A stretch of DNA of 58,091 bases from a virus. Below, in pieces: positions 17,390 through 24,769 of the stretch (positions are counted from its first letter, which is position 1; every line of letters begins with the position of its first letter). A model generated the notes under the pieces. The model saw only the letters and a program-made list of their open reading frames with translations, searched no databases and was not told the origin of the DNA. The DNA lies in IMG/VR virus record IMGVR_UViG_3300032282_000782, positions 1-58,091 of that record. One strand, 5' to 3'. The position numbers were made by a program, and so were the translations under genes.

Positions 17390-17698
17390 ATGACACAAGA
17401 ACACCACATTAACATGGACGAAGAAACCCAGCGTGATCTAAGGATTAAGCGCATGGTCCAAGATGTAGTAGAAGAAGTAGTCCCTGTAACAGTAAGGCAG
17501 ACACTTATTGCTATGGGAATTAACCCAGATCACCCATTAGAAGCACAGAACGATATGTCCTTTCTTAGATCAATGAGGACAAGATGTGAAAAGGTTGGCG
17601 CTGGTGCTACTATGGCATTCGTTACCATCATGGTTGGGGGTGTTCTTTCAGTGTTTGTCCTAGGTATCAAAGACTGGATAACTAATGTTGTTAAGTAA
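17390..17698 (+). CDS. Small membrane protein (DUF6127-like)
   Basis: 102 aa. Cytoplasmic helices (residues 1-70) precede one clear membrane segment (ATMAFVTIMVGGVLSVFVLGI, about 73-93) and a short tail. It resembles DUF6127-type phage proteins found among tail genes. It could be an accessory holin or a virion membrane-puncture factor, but a separate 3TM holin exists at 31998-32384, so lysis is not the only option. Confidence 0.6.
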   Translation: MTQEHHINMDEETQRDLRIKRMVQDVVEEVVPVTVRQTLIAMGINPDHPLEAQNDMSFLRSMRTRCEKVGAGATMAFVTIMVGGVLSVFVLGIKDWITNVVK

Positions 17699-17743
17699 GA
17701 TTAATCTTACCTGTTATGCAGAGTTCTTAACTGGTGCTATAAT
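17696..17743 (+). promoter_or_regulatory. Palindrome plus -10 box in tail region
   Basis: TAAGATTAATCTTA at 17696-17709 is a perfect 14-bp palindrome overlapping the stop of the previous gene. A perfect TATAAT follows at 17738-17743 (best -35 is the weak TTATGC at 17714). The 83-bp gap before the gene at 17782 may hold a weak promoter with an operator. Confidence 0.3.
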
Positions 17744-17781
17744 TGTAGTTGACGTAGCTTTACTAGGGATACACTTCTAAT

Positions 17782-18297
17782 ATGACAAGATGGATTTACA
17801 ACGGCAGTCGTACTATCAACGATAGCCAACCTTGGACTGACGACTATGGCATACAGCATCCAAGCAATTGGCATATGTGGACCTTGGAAGAGAAACAGGC
17901 TAAAGGTCTTGTTGAAGTCATTGAAACACAGCAACCAGATAGCCGCCTGTATCACTGGGGACAGAACCCTGATGGCACCTACACATCTACTCCAAAAGCA
18001 TTAGACGACAGCATTGTCCCAGAAGGGTCTACAGATCGTGTACAAAAAGGATTACGTTCTCAATTTATTGACGAAGTTAAACAACAGCAGCAATCGTTAC
18101 TGGCTCAAACTGACTGGGCTGTTATCCGTAAGCAAGACACTGGAAAAGCTATTTCAGAAGCTATAGCAATTTATCGTGCTGCTGTTAGAGCAAAGTCTGT
18201 TCTTATGCGTGAGGCTATTGCAGCTACTACTTCAATTGAAGACTTTGAGGCATTGTTAGCTTCTGGTGCACTTAGTGATTGGCCCACACAGGAGTAG
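17782..18297 (+). CDS. Tail fibre assembly chaperone-like protein
   Basis: 171 aa. The C-terminal half carries the pattern LLAQTDWAVIRKQDTGKAIS followed by AIAIYRAAVRAKS. This pattern is typical of the Phage_tail_APC group near fibre genes. The N-terminal half (WTDDYGIQHPSNWHMWT) is the usual tail-associated beta module. It probably helps trimerise or attach the neighbouring fibre. Family match by motif memory, function by analogy. Confidence 0.65.
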   Translation: MTRWIYNGSRTINDSQPWTDDYGIQHPSNWHMWTLEEKQAKGLVEVIETQQPDSRLYHWGQNPDGTYTSTPKALDDSIVPEGSTDRVQKGLRSQFIDEVKQQQQSLLAQTDWAVIRKQDTGKAISEAIAIYRAAVRAKSVLMREAIAATTSIEDFEALLASGALSDWPTQE

Positions 18298-18300
18298 TAA

Positions 18301-18498
18301 GTGTTTTACTTCTTCGTCACCATATTGATGTTAAACTCTGGACTTCTCCAGCAATCAGTTATTGGTGCCTTCCCAACAGAAGAAGCTTGTGTGGCTTACG
18401 CTAACAACCTTGCTAACCAAGTTATACAGAATCCCTACACCCAACTTATAGATGGTGCTTGTAAAAGCGAAGATCAGATTAAAGGAACTAAATCTTAA
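18301..18498 (+). CDS. Small exported or membrane protein
   Basis: 65 aa, GTG start preceded by AGGAG 6 nt upstream. The hydrophobic N-terminus (FYFFVTILMLNSGLLQQ) looks like a signal or anchor, followed by a short polar domain with two Cys (C28 and C54 approximately), possibly disulphide-linked. Such proteins near fibres may be periplasmic or virion accessory factors. The stop overlaps the next start by one base. Confidence 0.6.
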   Translation: MFYFFVTILMLNSGLLQQSVIGAFPTEEACVAYANNLANQVIQNPYTQLIDGACKSEDQIKGTKS

Positions 18499-19406
18499 TG
18501 GCAAGTACCTATTCAACACGCATACGCCTAGAGAAGCAAGCAGCAGGAGAGAACCCAAACTCCTGGGGTGACCTCCTTAACCAGAACGTTATTGACTTGG
18601 TTGACCAAGCTATTGCAGCTTACACCACAGTAGCTCTTTCTGCTGTTGATGTCACACTGACAGCTAACAATGGTTCTACTGACCAATCACGCTCTCCATT
18701 CATTGAGTTAGCTGGTACAGTCTCTGCATCCCTTAACTTGGTGCTGCCCTCAGTGTCCAAAGGTTACTTGTTCAACAACAAGCTAACTTACCAGAACAGT
18801 GCCACTGTACAGATTAAGACTATTGGCGGTACAGGTATTACAGCCACACAGGGAGCTATCTTCCTTGTGGTGTGCGATGGTGTGTCAGTTTATTCACTCA
18901 ATGGAGCATCCTTTGGACTGTCTTCTACTTACGCTACTTTGTCTGCTACCAATGGCTTTACTGGTCTTAACACTTTCTCTAGCATTACAAACCTCAATGG
19001 CGCGGTATCAGCTTCTGGAGCAGTCTCTTTTGGAAACACATTCGCGGTTAGCGGGACATCTAGGTTCAAGCAAGCTGTAGGCACCATTGTTACATTAACA
19101 GATGCCGCTAGTGTTGTACCAGACATGTCACAGGGTAATAACTTTTATTTACAGATTACTTCTGCTGCCGGTACAACACGGACCATCACTAATCCTTCTA
19201 ACAGTATTCCAGGACAAACTGGACAAATCTATCTTGTACAAGCTGTATCAACTGGATCAAAGACAGCTTCATTTGGTAGCTCATTCAAGTTCCCCGCAGG
19301 TACAGCCCCGACTCTTACAACATCTATTGGATCGGTAGACCTTATCGTCTACAATGTTCGTTCCAGTACAGCCATTGACGCAGTCATTCTCCAAGACTTT
19401 AAATAA
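18498..19406 (+). CDS. Tail fibre/spike protein sharing a C-terminal domain with the first fibre
   Basis: 302 aa. The N-terminal 60 residues (STRIRLEKQAAGENPNSWGD) match the attachment region common to many podoviral fibres. The middle is a short Ser/Gly repeat. Residues about 195-302 (VTLTDAASVVPDMSQGNNFY ... KFPAGTAPTLTT) are homologous to the last 100 residues of the fibre at 13523-14962. The shared end suggests a common trimerisation or receptor-binding tip. Confidence 0.7.
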   Translation: MASTYSTRIRLEKQAAGENPNSWGDLLNQNVIDLVDQAIAAYTTVALSAVDVTLTANNGSTDQSRSPFIELAGTVSASLNLVLPSVSKGYLFNNKLTYQNSATVQIKTIGGTGITATQGAIFLVVCDGVSVYSLNGASFGLSSTYATLSATNGFTGLNTFSSITNLNGAVSASGAVSFGNTFAVSGTSRFKQAVGTIVTLTDAASVVPDMSQGNNFYLQITSAAGTTRTITNPSNSIPGQTGQIYLVQAVSTGSKTASFGSSFKFPAGTAPTLTTSIGSVDLIVYNVRSSTAIDAVILQDFK

Positions 19407-19423
19407 AGTAAGTAAAGGGTAGC

Positions 19424-21295
19424 ATGGCTTCCACAGGGTCAACATACAAGCTTATAGACTTTAAGCCTGGGTTTCATCATGAGTCTACACAGTATGCTGA
19501 AGAAGGCAACTGGTACTCTGGCGATAGGGTACGGTTCCGTGTGGGCCGTCCAGAGAACATGCGTGGCTACCAGAAGCACAACACTAACCCGCTAATTGGT
19601 ACAGCCCGTGATCTAGTAACCTGGATCAATAACAACACTGAGAAGTTGATGTCTACAGGCACAGAGCAACGCCTGTATGTCTACTACAATGATTATAACT
19701 ACGACATTACTCCAATAACTACTGTGGTATCTGTTCTACAGGGTACTTACGGTAACTTTGTGACAAGCGTTGGTTCACCTCTTATCAAAGTAAGTATGAC
19801 TAACTCTGGTGTAAGTGTAGGTGACTGGGTTTACTTTGCCAGTACATCAATCAATGGCTTTGGTGCAGCGCATAATTTCGCTACATCAGCCTTTGGTGGT
19901 CCTACATTCCAGGCTGTAAGTGTTTTAGGTTCTAATGCCTTCTGGATCAGTGTAGCATCAGTGGCTGTATCAACTGAAACAGCAATGGGAAATGCAACTC
20001 TCAGCTTCCTTCTAGCTACACAGCAGACAACCAATATTCAAGGCTTAGGTTACGGTGCTGGTATCTATAACGCTGGTGTCTCTACTACAAACTACAGAGC
20101 CTGGAATACTGCTGCTTCAACTAGCGGCATTACCTTCCTTGCTAACCAGTGGTCATTGGATAACTGGGGTGAAGACCTGTTAGCTGTACGTCGCGGTGGT
20201 CCATTGTATGTTTGGGACGCCAACGCCTCTGTAGCTCCTGTACGGGCTACCTTGGTAACAGCAGCACCAGCTAAGATCAATTCTATTGTGGTGTCCCCTA
20301 ACGACAGACATGTCCTAGCCTTTGGGACATATGAGTATGCTACAAGCGCATTTAATCCGCTTCTAGTTCGTTGGTCAGATCAAGAAGATTACACCAACTG
20401 GACACCTTCTATTTCTTCCACAAGTGGAGAAATCAAGCTTATTGACGGTACTAAGATTGTTGGTGGTATTAGATCACGTAACGTTATCCACGTGTGGACA
20501 GATAGATCACTGTATGGTGTGCAGTACATTGGTCCTCCATACATCTTTAGTCAAGCTCAACTAGGTGCTAACTGTGGTCTTATCGGACCACATGCAGCAG
20601 TGGCTGTAGATGGCCTAGCTTTTTGGATGTCCCAGAATAACTTCTATTCCTTTAATGGTGGCCGTGTAGAGAAGCTAGACTGTACAGTTAACCGATATGT
20701 ATTTGGTGACTTAAACTATGGACAGTCAGACAAAGTGTACTGTGGCTACAACTCAGAGTTCAATGAGGTTATTTGGTTGTACCCATCAGAGACAGCCCTA
20801 GAGCCTGACAGGTATGTGATATACAATACACGGGATAGCCATTGGGTGTTTGGAACTAGCTTCTATGGCACCTTTGAAGATAAATCAATCTTTGATAACA
20901 CGTTAGCTACAGGGGCCACACCAGTCAGCGCAGCTAGTTACATCTGGGATAGTGAGCCAGTATCAGTTTACACAGGTAATGGATTAGCTCTTACTTCTTA
21001 TTTAGAGTCAGCAGACTTTGATATTGAAACTGGTTCTAACATTATGTTCATTGATAAGCTTATTCCTAACTTTGAGATTAACCAAGGTTCTATTAATTTC
21101 TCAGTTAATACACGTATGTACCCAGATGGTCCAGTTACAGAGAAAGGCCCATATCCAATTAACGACAGTACTCAGAAGGTTGATATGCGGGCTAGAGGGC
21201 GTCAGCTTAACGTCCGTGTAAGCACATCTGAGCTTGGTACCTACTGGAGGTGGGGTAGCCTACGCTTGGCTATCCAGAAGGATGGAGCAAGATAA
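19424..21295 (+). CDS. Tail nozzle/stabilisation protein (P22 gp10/T7 gp12-like)
   Basis: 623-aa beta-rich protein. Its start (YKLIDFKPGFHHESTQYAEE ... GDRVRFRVGRPENMRGYQ) and later segments (VRWSDQEDYTNWTPS, GGIRSRNVIHVWTDRSLYG, IGPHAAVAVDGLAFWMSQ) match podoviral nozzle proteins. These form a hexameric beta-propeller tube at the tail tip. It follows the adaptor and fibre genes as in P22-like systems. The next gene starts on its stop (TAATG). Confidence 0.78.
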   Translation: MASTGSTYKLIDFKPGFHHESTQYAEEGNWYSGDRVRFRVGRPENMRGYQKHNTNPLIGTARDLVTWINNNTEKLMSTGTEQRLYVYYNDYNYDITPITTVVSVLQGTYGNFVTSVGSPLIKVSMTNSGVSVGDWVYFASTSINGFGAAHNFATSAFGGPTFQAVSVLGSNAFWISVASVAVSTETAMGNATLSFLLATQQTTNIQGLGYGAGIYNAGVSTTNYRAWNTAASTSGITFLANQWSLDNWGEDLLAVRRGGPLYVWDANASVAPVRATLVTAAPAKINSIVVSPNDRHVLAFGTYEYATSAFNPLLVRWSDQEDYTNWTPSISSTSGEIKLIDGTKIVGGIRSRNVIHVWTDRSLYGVQYIGPPYIFSQAQLGANCGLIGPHAAVAVDGLAFWMSQNNFYSFNGGRVEKLDCTVNRYVFGDLNYGQSDKVYCGYNSEFNEVIWLYPSETALEPDRYVIYNTRDSHWVFGTSFYGTFEDKSIFDNTLATGATPVSAASYIWDSEPVSVYTGNGLALTSYLESADFDIETGSNIMFIDKLIPNFEINQGSINFSVNTRMYPDGPVTEKGPYPINDSTQKVDMRARGRQLNVRVSTSELGTYWRWGSLRLAIQKDGAR

Positions 21296-21564
21296 TGCTG
21301 TATCCAGAGCTTCCACAGTATGGCAGGATCACAGTAGAAGACTTACCAAAGATGTATATGGACTTGGTAAGGTACAGCACTGAGCTTAAGTTCCTACTTG
21401 AGCAGCGGGATGCTGTACTAAATAACAAGCCAGCTACAACTGTTTACACTGTAACCACCGTAACAAATATCAGCAGGGCGCGTGAGGGAGACATCTCTTA
21501 CTCCACATCCACTGGAAAGTTTAGAGGGTATGTAAGTGCAACCGGCTGGGTTAACCTGAACTAG
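21295..21564 (+). CDS. Small tail-associated protein
   Basis: 89-aa protein starting on the stop of the nozzle gene. The N-terminal helix (EDLPKMYMDLVRYSTELKFL) is followed by a beta segment (ISYSTSTGKFRGYVSATGWV) like those near tail tips. No enzymatic motif. Structural role by context. Confidence 0.6.
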   Translation: MLYPELPQYGRITVEDLPKMYMDLVRYSTELKFLLEQRDAVLNNKPATTVYTVTTVTNISRAREGDISYSTSTGKFRGYVSATGWVNLN

Positions 21565-21565
21565 C

Positions 21566-21877
21566 ATGGCACATGGAGAAGTAAAAGACCCTCTACGGAT
21601 CATGTTTGATCTAATTGAGAACAGCACCTACATCCAGAACATTAACCGTGGTGTAGCGTACACTGGTCCAGACCCATCTGATATAGGGGTACAACGACCA
21701 GCATCCTTCTTTGGTGCTACCACAGGTGAAGGCATGGCACATACCAAAGGATCACTGTATAATAGTACCCAGAGCCGTCCAGTACAGGACACACGCACTG
21801 GCGCTCCAAGTAACCCAACTCCTATTCAATCCAACTATATGTCTCTTAATGGCATAGCAAGAGGAAGTAAAGCATAA
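21566..21877 (+). CDS. Small tail-associated protein
   Basis: 103-aa Pro/Ser/Thr-rich, weakly structured protein between nozzle and internal virion genes (1-bp and 2-bp gaps). No recognised family or membrane segment. Compact operon spacing supports a real gene. Its role is unknown. Confidence 0.55.
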   Translation: MAHGEVKDPLRIMFDLIENSTYIQNINRGVAYTGPDPSDIGVQRPASFFGATTGEGMAHTKGSLYNSTQSRPVQDTRTGAPSNPTPIQSNYMSLNGIARGSKA

Positions 21878-21879
21878 CG

Positions 21880-24333
21880 ATGGCATACGCTGTAAACCAC
21901 GATGCACCTATGGGTGGCTTGGCTTCTCTGATGGCTATGAAAGGCCGTATGGGAGACACTGAACTTGTCCATATGTCCAAGCCAGAAGTAGATGCTCTAG
22001 GAGCTATGGGTAAGCTACACGTTAACCCTCAGACTGGCCTTCCAGAAGCATTCGGTTTACGTGAAATCATTCCTATGGCAGCTACAATTGGTGGTACCAT
22101 CTTTGGTGGCTCTCTTGGTGGTGCTGCTGGTTCATTCTTTGGTAACCTAGCTACAGGGCGTAACTTAGGCGACTCAGCTATGTCAGGTCTTATGTCTTAC
22201 GGGCTGTCCAGCTTAATGGGTGCCGCTTCAGAAGCGTTCAGTGGTGCTGGAGATACGGCGGCTGGGGCTGCTCAGGCTGGAGCCGGTAATGGCGCTGAGG
22301 CTAGTGCTGGTTCAATCAATGGAGCGGGTGTTGTTAGTGACGGTACCTTTAATCCAATAAACAGCTTTAGCGATGAAATGATTGCTAATAGTGGCAGTGA
22401 CTACGCCTTTGGTAATGGTCCTTCTTTATCTGGTTTGAGTGACGAAATGGTTGCTAATAGCAGCAATATGTACGCTCCTGTAGAAACTTCAAGCTTCACA
22501 CAAAGTCCCGTTATGGCCCAAACTGCTCCCCTTGGTGGTCAAGATGCTATAACGTCTTCTTACGTTCCCCTAACAGATGCTCAGTTAGCCCAAGCACCAG
22601 CTAAAGTCACACAGACGGCAAGTGCTGCTCAAACAGGAGACGCCCCATTGTTTGAGTATAAGCCTGTCCCAGAGTCTGCTCTTAAACAGGATAAGGGTGT
22701 TTGGGCTGGGATGAAGAGAGACTACAACAATCTATTCAATGACCCTAATAGAGCGCAGTCTGCCTATGGGGCTGGTACAGATAACTGGGGTCGTGCTGGA
22801 GACTGGAAGACCTATGCCGGTCCTGTGGCTTCAGCAGCATTAACACCTCCAGAACAAGAAGAACAGAAACTTAGTGGACTCCAACGTCCAGCACCCCCAT
22901 CTTACTACGGCTCTAAAGTAGCCAAAGGTGGTCAGCGCACAGGTAGCCCAACCAGTAGCCAGAATGCTCTGGACATTGCACTTGGTCGCGCTCCTAATGA
23001 ACAGCAGATGAAACCTGTTGTGTACAGAGATAATCCAGACTACGAAGGTACCCAGTACGCAGCATCTGGTGGATTGACTGGCATGATGGCTACGGGTGGT
23101 GCTATCCGTAAGATGGCACAAGACCTACAGAAGAAGGGCAACAACGGAGATACCATCCTTGCCCACATCAACCTACAGGAAGCTAAGATGCTTAAGCGGG
23201 CTGGTGGGTCAGGTACTGTTAACCCAAAGACTGGGTTGCTACAGTTTGATGACGACGATAGCGGCGGGGGTGAATCGGATGGTCCCTCTGGTCCCGATGG
23301 TCCCTCTGGTCCCGATGGTCCCGATGGTCCCGATGGTCCCGCTGGTCCCGATGGTCCTGCACCAGAGGCTCCTGCACCAGAGGCACCAGCTTGGCAAGAC
23401 CCTGACGCTAGCCCTCCTGGCCTTGAAAGTCTGACGGAACCTGGGGGACCGCTTGGTTCAGGCGGTTCTTTCACCTCTTCTGGCCCATCTTGGGGTGGTC
23501 CCGGAACTGGCGGTAAAGGTGGTCCCGGAACTGGTGATGTACCAAACTTAAACAACATTCCTAATAAGGATGATGTTGAGACGCCAGCGGAGCCAGAGAC
23601 TAAGTCCTCCGGTCCTTCAGAGTACAATCCTGGGTTCCTTGGTCACGTGGGAGACTTCATGCGTAATATTACGTATGATCTACGGAACAATCCACTTTCT
23701 ACTATGGTAAACTTGGGGGTGGCGTTAACTCCCGGATTACAGGCAGTCGGTCTAGCTAATACAGCTATGGGACTTGCTGGAAAGGGTACTATAGGGGGTG
23801 CTGTTACTGGTCAATTCGGTCCTGCGGCACAAGCAGAAAGAGACGCTGCCAAAACAAATGCCGAGGAGTGGGCTGCACACAACACACAAATGGCTGGCGC
23901 AGCCGCTCCAGGTGCTGCCCCTGCCGGTGGTCCTCCTGGGATAGGTCAAGAAGGCGGTTCTAGCGGAGTACAGCCCTATTACCCCCCACGGGTGGCTCAA
24001 GGGGGCGGATTAGTCTCTTTGGCTACTGGCGGTCAAGCAAAGGCTCCACAGGGCAAACAGTACTTTGAGGGACAAGTAGAGGGTAACGGCGATGGTATGT
24101 CAGACGAAGTGCCTTTTGACATTCACAACTCCAACCCTAACAAGGCTCTCCTATCCAAAGACGAATACGTCCTACCTGCTGACGTAGTTAGCATGATCGG
24201 TAATGGGTCTTCCAATGCTGGTGCAGAAGAGATTGACAGGTTCGTAGCCCACATCCGTAAGAAGGCCCACGGTGTTTCCAAGCAGCAGACCCAGCTTAAG
24301 GGAAGCAAAGGGTTACAGAGCTTAGTGGCGTAA
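21880..24333 (+). CDS. Large internal virion protein with collagen-like segment
   Basis: 817 aa, Gly/Ala/Ser-rich. Two copies of a module GDT-x-L-x-H-[IM] ... GLP/L occur near residues 28-60 and 420-455. A glycine-zipper stretch lies at about 68-110 (GGTIFGGSLGGAAGSFFGNL). Residues 467-492 are a collagen-like GPD/GPS run, and a conserved LSKDEYVLPADVVSMIGNG lies near 757. The modules also occur in marine phage virion proteins as I recall. It is probably packaged in the head and ejected into the host with the next two large proteins. Confidence 0.65.
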   Translation: MAYAVNHDAPMGGLASLMAMKGRMGDTELVHMSKPEVDALGAMGKLHVNPQTGLPEAFGLREIIPMAATIGGTIFGGSLGGAAGSFFGNLATGRNLGDSAMSGLMSYGLSSLMGAASEAFSGAGDTAAGAAQAGAGNGAEASAGSINGAGVVSDGTFNPINSFSDEMIANSGSDYAFGNGPSLSGLSDEMVANSSNMYAPVETSSFTQSPVMAQTAPLGGQDAITSSYVPLTDAQLAQAPAKVTQTASAAQTGDAPLFEYKPVPESALKQDKGVWAGMKRDYNNLFNDPNRAQSAYGAGTDNWGRAGDWKTYAGPVASAALTPPEQEEQKLSGLQRPAPPSYYGSKVAKGGQRTGSPTSSQNALDIALGRAPNEQQMKPVVYRDNPDYEGTQYAASGGLTGMMATGGAIRKMAQDLQKKGNNGDTILAHINLQEAKMLKRAGGSGTVNPKTGLLQFDDDDSGGGESDGPSGPDGPSGPDGPDGPDGPAGPDGPAPEAPAPEAPAWQDPDASPPGLESLTEPGGPLGSGGSFTSSGPSWGGPGTGGKGGPGTGDVPNLNNIPNKDDVETPAEPETKSSGPSEYNPGFLGHVGDFMRNITYDLRNNPLSTMVNLGVALTPGLQAVGLANTAMGLAGKGTIGGAVTGQFGPAAQAERDAAKTNAEEWAAHNTQMAGAAAPGAAPAGGPPGIGQEGGSSGVQPYYPPRVAQGGGLVSLATGGQAKAPQGKQYFEGQVEGNGDGMSDEVPFDIHNSNPNKALLSKDEYVLPADVVSMIGNGSSNAGAEEIDRFVAHIRKKAHGVSKQQTQLKGSKGLQSLVA
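23281..23355 (+). repeat. Collagen-like GP[D/S/A] coding repeat
   Basis: Nine-base units GGTCCC-GAT/TCT/GCT are repeated about eight times, encoding consecutive Gly-Pro-Asp/Ser/Ala triplets, then run into an Ala-Pro-Glu repeat. The unit is nearly identical at DNA level, so it is prone to slippage. It may fold as a triple helix or be a flexible linker. Confidence 0.7.
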
Positions 24334-24767
24334 TGCACTTACTGTTAATCAAACAGGAAGAGATACAAGCCTCTTGGCACTACGTCAGGGACTTACTTCA
24401 ACAACCTCTGGACCTAAATCTAGGGGAGTTTAACTCTGAGGACATCTATCAGTGGTTACTTGGTGGTCAGATGCAGTTATGGGTCTTACTTGATCCAAGA
24501 CACAAGGGTATCCTCCTGGCGGCAGTAACAGAGTTTGTTGTGTACCCAAGAGAGAAGAGACTACGGATGGTCTTGGTTGGAAGTAAGCCAAACACCATAG
24601 ATCACTGGCTGGACTTCTGTTGGGAAACAGACTCTAAGCTGTTACAATATTGTAGAGAAAACGGTGTTAAACGGATTGAATCAACTGGTCGTGACGGTTG
24701 GACTAAAGTATTAGGTAAGGTTGGGTTCAGTAAGTACTACACAGTTTTAACAAAGGAAGTTAATTAA
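24333..24767 (+). CDS. Acetyltransferase-like phage protein
   Basis: 144-aa protein starting on the TAATG of the preceding stop. The sequence alternates strand and helix like a GNAT fold (MQLWVLLDPRHKGILLAAVTEFVVYP, then GVKRIESTGRDGWTKVLGKVGF), resembling host-related GNAT-like proteins carried between virion genes in marine phages. The usual acetyl-CoA loop (R/Q-x-x-G-x-G/A) is not clear, so activity is uncertain and it may be structural. Confidence 0.45.
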   Translation: MHLLLIKQEEIQASWHYVRDLLQQPLDLNLGEFNSEDIYQWLLGGQMQLWVLLDPRHKGILLAAVTEFVVYPREKRLRMVLVGSKPNTIDHWLDFCWETDSKLLQYCRENGVKRIESTGRDGWTKVLGKVGFSKYYTVLTKEVN

Positions 24768-24769
24768 AG

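Noticed and set aside
23281-23355. CRISPR-like or other array of short repeats
   Set aside because: The units are 9 bp, contiguous and in frame as Gly-Pro-X codons; there are no spacers.
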